This document shows positions 7,502 to 15,985 of a DNA stretch of 64,000 bases, piece by piece. Position numbers and translations under genes: made by a program. The stretch's first letter is position 1. Each line of letters opens with the position of its first letter. The notes beneath the pieces are model-generated. The model saw only the letters and a list, made by a program, of their open reading frames with translations. It had not been told where the DNA came from and did no database searches. Source of the DNA: Indibacter alkaliphilus LW1 (GTDB taxonomy: Bacteria; Bacteroidota; Bacteroidia; Cytophagales; Cyclobacteriaceae); the NCBI RefSeq assembly GCF_000295935.2, contig NZ_ALWO02000045.1, forward strand, positions 124,001 through 188,000, in the 5' to 3' direction.

Positions 7502-8545
7502 ATGAACCCCTTTAGCTATAAAACACATGCAGTGACAGTGGTCTTTGGAAAAAGAACCTTAGTCGCCATCAAGGAAAGTCTTCCCAAAGACAAAAAAGTG
7601 AGGATGGGTGTGATCGCCAGTAATAGAAATGCTGAATTGGTTGATGAAATAGGCAAACTCGAGCATGTCGAGGAGGTTTTTCACTTTGAAAAAGTTATCC
7701 AGCATGTTCCCAGAACTTTGGTAGACGAAGCAAAAACTTTTTTTACAAATAAAAAACCTGATATCCTTTTTTGTCTTGGTGGTGGGTCAGCAATTGGATT
7801 AGGAAAGGCTTTGGCACTGGAAATAGATACCGAACTATGGGCTGCACCTAGCACATACTCAGGTTCAGAAATGACAAATATCTACGGAATCAGTAATGAT
7901 GGAGTCAAGACAGTAAAAAGAGATGACCGTGTGCATCCCAGGTTGGTTATTTTTGACCCTTTCCTTTCTTTGAACTTGCCATTGGAATTAGCAATTCCAT
8001 CCGCTTTCAATGCAATGGCACACTTGGTAGAGGCAGTTTATGCTTCTGAAGGAAATCCAATTACACAGGTTTTGGCTCAGTCAGGACTTAACTCTTTTAT
8101 GACTGCTTTTGAAGATTTATTACAAAAGGGTGTATTGACAAGCGAAATCAATGAAGCCCTTTTATTTGGTGCTTACCTTGGTGGGAAAGTTTTATGTGAA
8201 GTCAATATGGGCTTACATCATAAGACAGCCCATGTTCTTGGAGGAAATTTTGGTCTGGAACATTCACACATACACACTTTGCTCTTGCCTTTTGTATTGG
8301 AGTATCAGTGGAGTTTTCTCCAAAAAGAGGAAAGAGATATTTTCGAAGGGGTTTTTGGAGAGAAGCCTTATTATGAAATCAGGAAATTACAGGAAAATCT
8401 CAATGTAGGCTACTCCCTGAAAAAGCTAGGTTTTGAAGAAAAGAATATAAACAAAGCTGTGGATTATTTAATGGAAATGAGCTATGCCAATCCAGCACCT
8501 TTGGATAAGAAAAGATTGATAATGATGCTTGAGAAAATGATGTAA
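7502..8545 (+). CDS. Maleylacetate reductase-like iron-type alcohol dehydrogenase
   Basis: A 347-residue NAD(P)H-dependent enzyme of the Fe-ADH/MAR fold. It fits maleylacetate reductase better than other Fe-ADHs: CLGGGSAIGLGKALAL, APSTYSGSEMTNIYG, VKRDDRVHPRLVIFDP, FNAMAHLVEAVYA and MGLHHKTAHVLGG follow the MAR order closely. MAR reduces maleylacetate to 3-oxoadipate, feeding the beta-ketoadipate path. The genes for semialdehyde oxidation and for 3-oxoadipate use are not in the window. Co-directional with the ring-cleaving dioxygenase (79-base gap with a hairpin). The unit ends at a strong terminator at 8549. Confidence 0.85.
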   Translation: MNPFSYKTHAVTVVFGKRTLVAIKESLPKDKKVRMGVIASNRNAELVDEIGKLEHVEEVFHFEKVIQHVPRTLVDEAKTFFTNKKPDILFCLGGGSAIGLGKALALEIDTELWAAPSTYSGSEMTNIYGISNDGVKTVKRDDRVHPRLVIFDPFLSLNLPLELAIPSAFNAMAHLVEAVYASEGNPITQVLAQSGLNSFMTAFEDLLQKGVLTSEINEALLFGAYLGGKVLCEVNMGLHHKTAHVLGGNFGLEHSHIHTLLLPFVLEYQWSFLQKEERDIFEGVFGEKPYYEIRKLQENLNVGYSLKKLGFEEKNINKAVDYLMEMSYANPAPLDKKRLIMMLEKMM

Positions 8546-8548
8546 AAA

Positions 8549-8579
8549 CAACGAGCTTGAAATTCCTTCAAGCTCGTTG
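8549..8579. terminator. Bidirectional intrinsic terminator
   Basis: CAACGAGCTTGAA (8549-8561) and TTCAAGCTCGTTG (8567-8579) form a perfect 13-pair stem with a 5-base loop. A-rich sequence precedes and AAATTTTAT follows. It lies between two convergent genes, maleylacetate reductase and the persulfide dioxygenase, and can serve both. Confidence 0.85.
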
Positions 8580-8589
8580 AAATTTTATG

Positions 8590-9969
8590 TTAACTTGTCC
8601 AGTCAGCCCAGCCTCCTGAATAGTTGACTATATTATCAAAACCATTGGCTACCAAAAGGGAGTAAGCGATAGCCGCTCTTGCCCCACTTTGACAATGGAT
8701 AATCACTTCTTTCTCTTTGGAGATTTTATCCAGATTTTGATTCAGCTTGCCTACAAACAAGTTCTCTGCCCCATCAATGTGACCATTTTTAAATTCTGAC
8801 TTTCCTCTGACGTCGATCAGTTGAACGTCCTCATTTGCTAGTTTGGCTTTTACTGTTTCTTTGTCCACCGGAGAATATGTCTGTAAATTCTCTCCTTCAA
8901 AATGGATTAATTGAGCAGGGGTAAGATATCCTATGAAGTTATCTAAACCTATTCGTATCAATTTTCTGGTCAGGTCCTCCACCTCGTTTTCCTCTGCAAT
9001 TAAAATGAAGTCAGATTCATAATCCATATACCATCCCATCCAAGTAGAAAAGGAATTGTTATTAGTGATATTGAGTGTTCCTTTCAAAAACCCATCAGCA
9101 TATTGCTTCCAAGGTCTGGTATCTATGATAGCAAGTCCATTTTCTTTGGCTTTAAGAAACTCACTCTCAGATAAGTTAGGAATAGAAGGGACTTCCGTAA
9201 GGAGATTTCTCTCCACCTTATTCAGTTTCTTCATCATGGCGAAATATTTGGGCGGTTCTGGCTGGTCAGCAAGAAGCTCTTTGCTGAATGCTGCCTTATC
9301 ATTCAACATTTGTAAGGCCCAATTTCTGATTTTTTCATAACCCACTGTAGTCATTGGAACAGCTCCGAGGGCCTTGCCACATGCCGAACCGGCACCATGT
9401 CCTGGCCATACCTGAATGAATTCCGGCATTTTGTTAAAATCCTGAAGGGAATCAAACATCTGGCCGGCCCCCAATTCCTGTGTTCCCTTGATTCCTGCTG
9501 CTTGTTCCAATAAGTCCGGTCTTCCAACATCTCCTACGAAAACAAAATCACCCGTAAACAGCATTACAGGCTCCTTACTTGCAGGTTTATCTGTCAACAG
9601 AAAACTTAAATGTTCTGGGGTATGTCCCGGGGTATGCAGAGCTTCGAATGTGATATTCCCCAATTTGATAATATCACCATGTTTCAATTTTTTGTGAGGG
9701 AATTCGTACTTCCAATTTTCATCTCCCTCATCTGATAGATACAATTCGGCTCCTGTTAGGGCGGCCAATTCTCTTGAGCCGCTGAGAAAATCAGCATGAA
9801 TATGAGTTTCAAGAATATGAGTGATTTTTAGGTTGTTTGCTTCTGCAACTTTGAGATAGGTGTCCACATCTCTTTTGGGGTCGATGACTGCTGCGATTCC
9901 TCCTGCCTGACATCCGATTACATAACTGGCTTGAGCCAGACTTTTATCATATACTAATTCGAAAAACAT
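8590..9969 (-). CDS. Persulfide dioxygenase-type MBL hydrolase with two rhodanese domains (CstB-like)
   Basis: A 459-residue fusion. Residues 1-245 are an ETHE1-like metallo-beta-lactamase domain: ETHIHADF (His56, His58, Asp60), HTPGHTPEHLSF, FTGDFVFVGDVGRPDL and VWPGHGAGSACGK supply the metal ligands. Residues about 270-350 are a first rhodanese domain (AIIDTRPWKQYADGFLKG) in which the active-site cysteine loop is missing. Residues about 370-459 are a second rhodanese domain with the loop HCQSGARA (Cys426). The MBL-pseudorhodanese-rhodanese order is that of CstB, which oxidises low-molecular-weight persulfide and forms thiosulfate. Role here: sulfide/persulfide detoxification in the cytoplasm. 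No sulfide:quinone reductase or CsoR/CstR regulator is next to it. Confidence 0.92.
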   Translation of the reverse strand: MFFELVYDKSLAQASYVIGCQAGGIAAVIDPKRDVDTYLKVAEANNLKITHILETHIHADFLSGSRELAALTGAELYLSDEGDENWKYEFPHKKLKHGDIIKLGNITFEALHTPGHTPEHLSFLLTDKPASKEPVMLFTGDFVFVGDVGRPDLLEQAAGIKGTQELGAGQMFDSLQDFNKMPEFIQVWPGHGAGSACGKALGAVPMTTVGYEKIRNWALQMLNDKAAFSKELLADQPEPPKYFAMMKKLNKVERNLLTEVPSIPNLSESEFLKAKENGLAIIDTRPWKQYADGFLKGTLNITNNNSFSTWMGWYMDYESDFILIAEENEVEDLTRKLIRIGLDNFIGYLTPAQLIHFEGENLQTYSPVDKETVKAKLANEDVQLIDVRGKSEFKNGHIDGAENLFVGKLNQNLDKISKEKEVIIHCQSGARAAIAYSLLVANGFDNIVNYSGGWADWTS

Positions 9970-10281
9970 AGTTATTTCTTTTTAATTATTTTAATTCAAT
10001 TGATTTGAAAAGCATTCATTTTACTTTACAAAAACAAAATTAAGCTTTAGTCATTTGTCTTTTTGTGATAATCATTACTTAGATCCAATTTTTGCATTTT
10101 AAAAATTGCCTAATTGAAAATCCTTTACTTCAATTTTTCAGGCCGCTTTTCAAATAAATCCAATTCTTTTGAAGGGCTTTGAATTTCATTTTCAGAATAA
10201 TTTCGATCTTTAAACCAGTAATAGTACCTTAAATTTTTATAGAATTAAGCCACAGATTTTCAATTTAAATAATCAAGACCA
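9970..10281. other. Divergent intergenic region, persulfide dioxygenase / nitrilase
   Basis: 312 bases, AT-rich, between two divergent starts, so it must hold two promoters. On the minus strand TAATTTTG (plus 10035-10042) matches the Bacteroidota -7 element TAnnTTTG exactly, about 65 bases before the persulfide dioxygenase start, but no good -33 TTTG is placed before it. On the plus strand TTTG followed 16 bases later by TAATTTCG (one mismatch) lies within the 100 bases before the nitrilase start. Both are tentative. No open frame of note was seen. Confidence 0.35.
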
Positions 10282-11190
10282 ATGAAAAAAATCACTTTGG
10301 CCTGCGTACAGGCTACTCCAGTCCTTATGGATAAGGAGAAAACTTTACAAAAAGTCTTGACTTGGATAGAAAAGGCAGCTGAAAAAAATGTAGATGTACT
10401 TTTATTTCCAGAAAGCTTTATCCCGGCCTATCCTGCGGGTATGGATTTTGGAACTGTAGTAGGTAGCAGAACTGAAGAGGGGAGAAGGCAGTTCCAACAG
10501 TATTGGGAAAACAGTGTGGAAGTACCGGGAAATGAAACGGCCATACTTGCTGAAGCAGCCGGGAAATATGAAATGTTTTTGGCCATAGGGGTGACAGAAA
10601 GAGACCTTACTACAAAAACCCTCTATTGTACACTACTGTATTTTAGTCCTCAAGGTGAATTTTTAGGAAAACATAGGAAATTAAAACCTACAGCTGCCGA
10701 ACGTATCATATGGGGTGAGGGAGATGGAAGTACATTGGTGAGTTTTGACTCGATATTTGGGAATGTAGGTGGATTGATCTGTTGGGAGAATTATATGCCC
10801 TTGGCCAGGATGTCAATGTATGAGCGAGGGGTAGAAATCTATTTAGCTCCAACAGCAGACTCAAGAGATACTTGGCAATCCACAATGGTCCACCTAGCTT
10901 TAGAAGGAAGGTGCTTTGTGATAGGGTGCAATCAATTTTTCACAAAGTCTGATTTTCCTGAAAATCTTAAAGATAAATTGGCCAATGACAGGCCGGAAGT
11001 GCTCAGTAGAGGAGGCTCAGTCATTGTTTCTCCCTTGGGGAAAGTATTGGCAGGGCCATTGTTTGACCAAGAGGGTTTGTTGACAGCAGAAGTGGATTTG
11101 GCGGAGTTGATACAGGCTAGGATGGATTTTGATCCTGCTGGTCATTACAACAGACCTGATGTTTTTGATTTTAGAGTCAATAAGAGCTGA
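10282..11190 (+). CDS. Nitrilase (carbon-nitrogen hydrolase family)
   Basis: A 302-residue cytoplasmic enzyme converting nitriles to carboxylic acids and ammonia. The catalytic triad is in place: Glu44 in LLFPESFIPAYP, Lys133 in HRKLKPT and Cys167 in GLICWENYMP. The GLICWENYMPLAR context and FPESFIPAYPAG are those of true nitrilases (branch 1, arylacetonitrilase/aliphatic), not of amidases, which lack the Trp-Glu after the cysteine. Later segments ALEGRCFVIGCNQ and SRGGSVIVSPLGKVLAGP also fit. The length is slightly short of the usual 310-350 because the C-terminal tail is minimal. It stands alone, converging on the AtuA operon; the natural substrate is unknown. Confidence 0.92.
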   Translation: MKKITLACVQATPVLMDKEKTLQKVLTWIEKAAEKNVDVLLFPESFIPAYPAGMDFGTVVGSRTEEGRRQFQQYWENSVEVPGNETAILAEAAGKYEMFLAIGVTERDLTTKTLYCTLLYFSPQGEFLGKHRKLKPTAAERIIWGEGDGSTLVSFDSIFGNVGGLICWENYMPLARMSMYERGVEIYLAPTADSRDTWQSTMVHLALEGRCFVIGCNQFFTKSDFPENLKDKLANDRPEVLSRGGSVIVSPLGKVLAGPLFDQEGLLTAEVDLAELIQARMDFDPAGHYNRPDVFDFRVNKS

Positions 11191-11201
11191 GCCTTAGTAG
11201 A

Positions 11202-11507
11202 TTACTTAATTTTCATTTCCAGAAGTGCGTAGCTCATTGATTTTCCATGAGCATCTTGTGCTAAAGAAGTAGTAACTCCTGTTCCAAGGGAATCAAAACA
11301 AGTGAATTGGAGCGCATTAATTTCGGGTAGGACATATCTGACTACTTCACCCTTTATTTGTACACCCAAATGTTTTTTTACTTTTTCAGCAGTTATTTCA
11401 TTGACCAAATATTGGAAATCTTCTTCCTCAAATGGAATCAAAGAAAGTATGAGTATATTTCCCTTATCACCGGCTCTTGAATGTGCAATATTTGCGAGTT
11501 TTCTCAT
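11202..11507 (-). CDS. AtuA C-terminal ferredoxin-like domain protein
   Basis: A 101-residue protein matching the small C-terminal domain found at the end of AtuA (acyclic terpene utilisation) proteins: the opening LANIAHSRAGDKGN and the closing pattern SLGTGVTTSLAQDAHGKSMSYALLEM are characteristic. In many bacteria this domain is fused to the DUF1446 domain; here it is a separate gene that overlaps the preceding DUF1446 gene by 4 bases, so the two are translationally coupled and probably form one complex. Its biochemical role is not established. Third and last gene of the CitMHS-AtuA operon. Confidence 0.85.
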   Translation of the reverse strand: MRKLANIAHSRAGDKGNILILSLIPFEEEDFQYLVNEITAEKVKKHLGVQIKGEVVRYVLPEINALQFTCFDSLGTGVTTSLAQDAHGKSMSYALLEMKIK

Positions 11508-12829
11508 ATTTCAAAAATTTTAATTTCAGGCTTTATCTTGTTTCTATCCATAAGTATAGAAACGACTCCTATAATCTCAGATGTGTTTTTTCTTGCACCT
11601 CCGCCTCCAGCAGGTCCATTGGTGTATAAGGCCTCAACTTCCTCTCCGATCAGGTTAGCGAGTTCCTTATTTTTGGTTTTCCCGGCTACTCTAAGCCGTA
11701 CTTCATATGGGTTTGATTTTGAGGATAAAACCTCACCGTGCATAGCACTCAATCCTATATAATCAATTCTGAATTCAGAGTAAAGATGGCCGATTCTCTT
11801 TTGAATAATCTCACCGGCAAGTTTGGCTCTTTCTAGAGCATGAGCACCTGCATAGGAGATTTCTCCCTCCCCCAACCAACCGGCTTCGTAGCCAACACTG
11901 ACTTTTAACTCCTCTGGTTTGGTTTTTCCACTTCCGCCAAGTACAAGAATTTGATCTTTCTCAAGCTCCTCAAAAGAAACGGAGCTAAAATCGGCTACTA
12001 CATCAGGAGTTATGTAATGCTGAGGATCTATCACCTCATAAAGTAGCTGTTCTTTGGCTGTCCTGACTGTAACCTGTCCGCCCGTGCCCTTCACTTTGCT
12101 GATAAATCCTTCTCCTTTCCTGCTCAATTCCACAAAAGGATGTCCCAAATTTTCCATGTTAGGGATGGGTTTGGAAATAGGGTCTGCAAAATAGCCTCCA
12201 GTGATTTGTCCTGCACATTCCAGTAAATGTCCCAAAACAGTTCCTTTTCCAAGCAAATTATAATCCATAGGACTCCAGTCAAACTCATGAACCATCGGAG
12301 CCAAAAACAAAGATGGGTCAGCTACGCGACCTGTTAGGATTATTTGGGCATTGGATTCCAGTGCCGGTAAAATCGATTCGATTCCCAGATAAGCATTGGC
12401 TGATATTATATTGCCATAGGAAGGAAGTAACTCTCCACTTTCCATTGACCTGTGATCAGGTTGGATTTTGTCCAGGACATCATCTCCCAAGACCACAGCG
12501 ACTTTGACATCCAACTGTAGCTTTTTTGCGATTTCTATAATTTTACGGGCTCCTGCCTCTGGATTAGCGGCCCCCATATTGCTGATGAGTTTGGTGTTGG
12601 ATGTAATCAACAAGGGCAATAAATCCTCTATTCTTCTTTCCAACAAAGGGTCATACCCTTTGCTTGGATCCCCCTTTTTTCGTTTTTGAGCTAGCGCTAT
12701 TGTTCTTTCAGCCAAACATTCCAGAACCAGATAGTCAAGTTTACCATTTTCCAAAAGAATTCTTGAGGGTTCAAATCTATCTCCTGAAAATCCCGCTCCG
12801 CAGCCTATTCTGATTTTTTCTCTTGCCAT
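11504..12829 (-). CDS. AtuA/DUF1446 family protein
   Basis: A 441-residue cytoplasmic protein of the DUF1446 (AtuA) family. Recognisable segments: IRIGCGAGFSGDRFEPSRILLE at the N-terminus, LDYLVLECLAERT, NMGAANPEAGARKI, VAVVLGDDVLD, SANAYLGIESI, ILTGRVADPSLFLAPM and GLSAMHGEV. AtuA is required for growth on acyclic terpenes such as citronellol in Pseudomonas, but the family is broad and its reaction is unknown. Here it lies 1 base after a CitMHS transporter and overlaps the small C-terminal-domain gene, which suggests use of an imported organic acid rather than terpenes; that is inference. No atuB-H-type carboxylase genes are present in the window. Confidence 0.88.
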   Translation of the reverse strand: MAREKIRIGCGAGFSGDRFEPSRILLENGKLDYLVLECLAERTIALAQKRKKGDPSKGYDPLLERRIEDLLPLLITSNTKLISNMGAANPEAGARKIIEIAKKLQLDVKVAVVLGDDVLDKIQPDHRSMESGELLPSYGNIISANAYLGIESILPALESNAQIILTGRVADPSLFLAPMVHEFDWSPMDYNLLGKGTVLGHLLECAGQITGGYFADPISKPIPNMENLGHPFVELSRKGEGFISKVKGTGGQVTVRTAKEQLLYEVIDPQHYITPDVVADFSSVSFEELEKDQILVLGGSGKTKPEELKVSVGYEAGWLGEGEISYAGAHALERAKLAGEIIQKRIGHLYSEFRIDYIGLSAMHGEVLSSKSNPYEVRLRVAGKTKNKELANLIGEEVEALYTNGPAGGGGARKNTSEIIGVVSILMDRNKIKPEIKIFEI

Positions 12830-12830
12830 G

Positions 12831-14123
12831 TCATATAGTAATAATACCCATCAATATTGCAGTAGCCAGAATTATCAAACTGACTAAGAAAGCCCAAGGT
12901 ATGGTCTTCAACTGATGCTCTGCCAAGTCCACACCTGCCAATCCAATCAATAGATAAGTGGATCCAGTCAAAGGGCTCACAGCAAAGCCTGTGGTCATTT
13001 GCCCCATTATAGCTGCCTGACCTACTTCCAAACCTGATGCCCCGAAGGACTCCGCAGTATTTGCTAGAAGTGGAAGAATACCGAAGTAAAAGGAGTCTGG
13101 GTCAAACAAAAGGCTTGCTGGCATCCCAACAATTCCAGTTAGAAGAGGAATCTGTTTTCCTACCTGATTTGGAACAAAATTTTGAACAGCCTCAGCCATT
13201 GCGGCCATCATGCCGCTTCCTTGAAGAATACCTGTAAAGCAGCCTGCTGCAAATAGGATAGAGGCCATTAACATCGCTTCTTTTGCGTGTGCATCTATCC
13301 TAGTTTTTTGATCGCTGAGTTTAGGGTAATTGATGGTCAGTGCTATGGCAAATGCTATCATAAAAATCACATAGGGAGCAGCCAAACCAGAAATCAATGT
13401 ACCAATAGCTAGCAGAATCAAAAGGATATTTACCCAAAACAGTTTTGGACGCTCTATCTGCTCCATGACCTCATCTGTTTTTGATTTTTCTTGTTCAAAG
13501 GCTGTTGCATTGGATAAATTTGCCTTTTCTTTTCTTCCAAAATAAATGGATATGGTAAGCACTGTAACCAGTCCAACCAAAACAGGAATCAGGATCGGGT
13601 TAAACAAATCGGTCACTTGAAGCTGAAGTGCACTAGCAGCTCGGATGGTGGGCCCTCCCCAGGGTAGGATATTCATGGTGCCTGCAGCAAGGGCGACTAT
13701 ACTTGCTAATGTAAGTCTGGACATTCCCATCTTGTCGTAGATAGGAACCATGGCAGGAATGACAACAAGAAAAGTCACTGCTCCGGAACCATCTAAGTGG
13801 ATCAACATGGCCAGCAATGCAGTAGCAATACAGATTTTGACGGGATCTTTGCCTGCAAAATTCAAAAGTCCGGAAATGATAGGCTTGAATGTGCCGGCAT
13901 CCATCAAGATTCCAAAAAACAGAATAGCAAAAACAAACATAATGCCCGTAGGGGCTATGTGGATTAGTCCAGTACCGATGATATGGGGGAGTTCTGAGAA
14001 AGATCCCGCAAGAATTCCAGTAAACACTGGTACTAAGATCAGTGCTACTACAGGAGATACTTTTTTGGAAATCACCAATACAAGCAGTAGAATTATAGTC
14101 AGTAAGCCCAAAAGTGCAAGCAT
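12831..14123 (-). CDS. CitMHS family organic-acid:cation symporter
   Basis: A 430-residue inner-membrane transporter with about 11-12 hydrophobic helices. The family reading rests on IIGTGLIHIAPTGIMFVFAILFFGILMDAGTF, the re-entrant-type segments HLDGSGAVTFLVVIPAMVPIYDKMGM and LPWGGPTIRAASAL, and FDPDSFYFGILPLLANTAESFG. CitMHS members take up metal-citrate complexes with protons; related carboxylates are possible. It is the first gene of an operon with the two AtuA pieces, so its substrate likely feeds the AtuA pathway. A palindrome at 14211-14238 lies about 90 bases before the start and is a candidate operator. Confidence 0.88.
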   Translation of the reverse strand: MLALLGLLTIILLLVLVISKKVSPVVALILVPVFTGILAGSFSELPHIIGTGLIHIAPTGIMFVFAILFFGILMDAGTFKPIISGLLNFAGKDPVKICIATALLAMLIHLDGSGAVTFLVVIPAMVPIYDKMGMSRLTLASIVALAAGTMNILPWGGPTIRAASALQLQVTDLFNPILIPVLVGLVTVLTISIYFGRKEKANLSNATAFEQEKSKTDEVMEQIERPKLFWVNILLILLAIGTLISGLAAPYVIFMIAFAIALTINYPKLSDQKTRIDAHAKEAMLMASILFAAGCFTGILQGSGMMAAMAEAVQNFVPNQVGKQIPLLTGIVGMPASLLFDPDSFYFGILPLLANTAESFGASGLEVGQAAIMGQMTTGFAVSPLTGSTYLLIGLAGVDLAEHQLKTIPWAFLVSLIILATAILMGIITI

Positions 14124-14210
14124 ACCAAAGGGTTGTTTTAGGTTCGAGTTTAAGCTTGATTTAGCTTGATTTTATATTTTTTGAAAGAAATAGGGAAATG
14201 AGTCACTAGG

Positions 14211-14238
14211 CCTATTATCTCATATATGAGACAATAGG
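14211..14238. promoter_or_regulatory. 28-base near-perfect palindrome, candidate operator of the CitMHS-AtuA operon
   Basis: The core TCTCATATATGAGA (14218-14231) is a perfect palindrome; the flanks CCTATTA and ACAATAGG extend the symmetry to 28 bases with one mismatched pair. No T-run follows on either strand, so a dimeric regulator site is more likely than a terminator. It lies in the only gap between the CitMHS gene (start 14123) and the terminator of the unknown exported protein. No regulator gene is adjacent. Confidence 0.5.
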
Positions 14239-14292
14239 ATTCAAACATAGCAAAGAATACGGTTTAATTGGAATGAAAATCAAAATTTCCTC

Positions 14293-14329
14293 GAAAAAAA
14301 AAGGACATACCTTTTTGGGGTTTGTCCTT
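14293..14329 (-). terminator. Intrinsic terminator after the glycine-rich exported protein
   Basis: AAGGACA (14301-14307) pairs with TGTCCTT (14323-14329); further A-T pairs extend the stem. On the minus strand the hairpin is followed by a run of at least seven T (plus-strand A at 14294-14302). It lies 27 bases after the stop of the gene at 14356. Confidence 0.75.
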
Positions 14330-14355
14330 AAATTCCTTTGGAATTGTAATAGCAT

Positions 14356-15729
14356 TTAGAATTTCAGGCTTAAATTCACGATGGGCTGGCTTGGATTTAT
14401 GTTGATTCCTTGTGTAGCTGAAAACATGGGCATGCGCTGATTGACAAAGTAATTTTCCGGTTTGATATCCAAAGAAAAATCCAAACCGGTTTTGGAATTA
14501 AGCTCTTGCCCAAACGTTTTCCTCTGATTCTCTTTTTTGAAATTTTGGAAAAGTATCTGTTGGGTAATCAAAGCCAATGCGGAGGGTACTCCGATGACCG
14601 CAACACCTGATTCTGCTTCAACAATGGCCATCAAGCCTAAACCCAATAAAGCAGCTCCAGCTGTAGAATAACCGATAGTACTACCTTGTTTTTTGGTCAA
14701 ATACACGCCTTTTGCTGACTTATGCCCGAATGCAGTTCCCAAAACTGAACCAGCAGCGGGAATCAGGATGATTGCGGAGCTTTCACTGTTGTTTAAGGAT
14801 TCTGCCGCAATGGCAAAACCCAACCCAGTACCAATCAAACTCAAAACAGTGGTGTTTTCTGCATCTCCTATGGTGTAAGGGTATTTTTTGGATTGTTGAT
14901 TGCCCAAAGCAAGCCCCAATACTCCACCTGCCAAAATCCCAGCACCATAAGCATTGATATTTTCTACCTGAAAAGCACCAAGAGAAGACGCGCCTACCCA
15001 AGAACCCAGTATGCCATAATGCCTGAGTGTTTCAATATGGCCTTCCGAATAATTTTCTCTTTTTTGCTTTTGGAATGCCCATTCTCCTAAGGCAATACTT
15101 CCGACAGCACCCATTCCTGCAAACACCTGGCCGCCAGAATCAGAGTTTCCTGAAAGCAGTAGTCCTAAAGATCCACCATAAATCCAACCAAGAAGTCTTC
15201 CTGAGTTATTTGCTCTCAGTACAGGTCTTGTGATGTCCTCAAATTTCTTGGGATTGAATACAGGACCTAAAGCCCATAATCCTCCCATGACCAAAGGGAC
15301 ACCTGCTGCACCTACATTATCTATTTCGAAAACAGAAACAGCAGCTAAGCCATAGGAAAAGCCATAGGCTATACTAACAAACCTATCTCTGCCCCTCCAT
15401 TCAAATTCACCTGTATTTCTGTCGCTGGACTTTATGTTGCTAAGTTCCCTGTCCCATTCATCTTTCATTTGGTAGTACCTTTCTTTTTCTGAATCAGACA
15501 TTCGCTCAAAATACCTATTTAGATAAACCTCATAGTCATTAAGATATTCCAATTCTTCTGCGGTAAGTGGTTCTCCAAAGCTTTGCTTATTGATAATCTC
15601 CCTGTATGTAGGCTTGTTGCTTTCTTCCCAATACCCTCTGGCATTGTAAAGACTTTGCGCATCGGCATGAAAATGCTGTATAAAAATTAAGGAGCAAACC
15701 AGGACTAGTAAATTGATTTTTTTGTTCAT
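14356..15729 (-). CDS. Exported protein with glycine-rich membrane-like repeats, function unknown
   Basis: A 457-residue protein with signal peptide (MNKKINLLVLVCSLIF...HADAQ). Residues 25-115 are charged and helical (YLNRYFERMSDSEKERYYQM). Residues about 120-385 carry seven or eight similar glycine/alanine-rich hydrophobic hairpins such as GLLLSGNSDSGGQVFAGMGA, GAGILAGGVLGLALG and GTGLGFAIAAE, spaced about 35-45 residues apart, which look like glycine-zipper membrane helices or a repetitive barrel. The tail ends in NLSLKF, an aromatic-terminated strand as in outer-membrane proteins. I do not recognise the family. Single-gene unit with its own terminator, downstream of the ccsBA unit on the same strand. 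Confidence 0.75.
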   Translation of the reverse strand: MNKKINLLVLVCSLIFIQHFHADAQSLYNARGYWEESNKPTYREIINKQSFGEPLTAEELEYLNDYEVYLNRYFERMSDSEKERYYQMKDEWDRELSNIKSSDRNTGEFEWRGRDRFVSIAYGFSYGLAAVSVFEIDNVGAAGVPLVMGGLWALGPVFNPKKFEDITRPVLRANNSGRLLGWIYGGSLGLLLSGNSDSGGQVFAGMGAVGSIALGEWAFQKQKRENYSEGHIETLRHYGILGSWVGASSLGAFQVENINAYGAGILAGGVLGLALGNQQSKKYPYTIGDAENTTVLSLIGTGLGFAIAAESLNNSESSAIILIPAAGSVLGTAFGHKSAKGVYLTKKQGSTIGYSTAGAALLGLGLMAIVEAESGVAVIGVPSALALITQQILFQNFKKENQRKTFGQELNSKTGLDFSLDIKPENYFVNQRMPMFSATQGININPSQPIVNLSLKF

Positions 15730-15905
15730 AACGCTATGTCTTTTAATGGAAAAATTCTCAGAGAGTAAGGTGAAACTCCTTGATTCAACGGCTTTTTTAA
15801 TTAATGGTTCTTCCAGTTCAAAAGTATGGAAATCTTTGCTTTAAAAAGTTGCTACACATGGAATTAATTTCCTGTCGAAAAACAAGTCGTTTGGCACGGA
15901 AGCAG

Positions 15906-15928
15906 AAAAAAAAACTGCCATTTAGGCA
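15906..15928 (-). terminator. Possible weak terminator of the nrf-ccs operon
   Basis: A short stem TGCC/GGCA (15916-15919 and 15925-15928) is followed on the minus strand by nine T (plus-strand A at 15906-15914). It lies about 60 bases after the ccsBA stop. The 4-pair stem is short, so the call rests mainly on the T-run. Confidence 0.35.
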
Positions 15929-15985
15929 TGCAAAACAACTTGAGATTCGGTAGAATCAATTCTAAAAATTTCAGTTTCCCAATTT

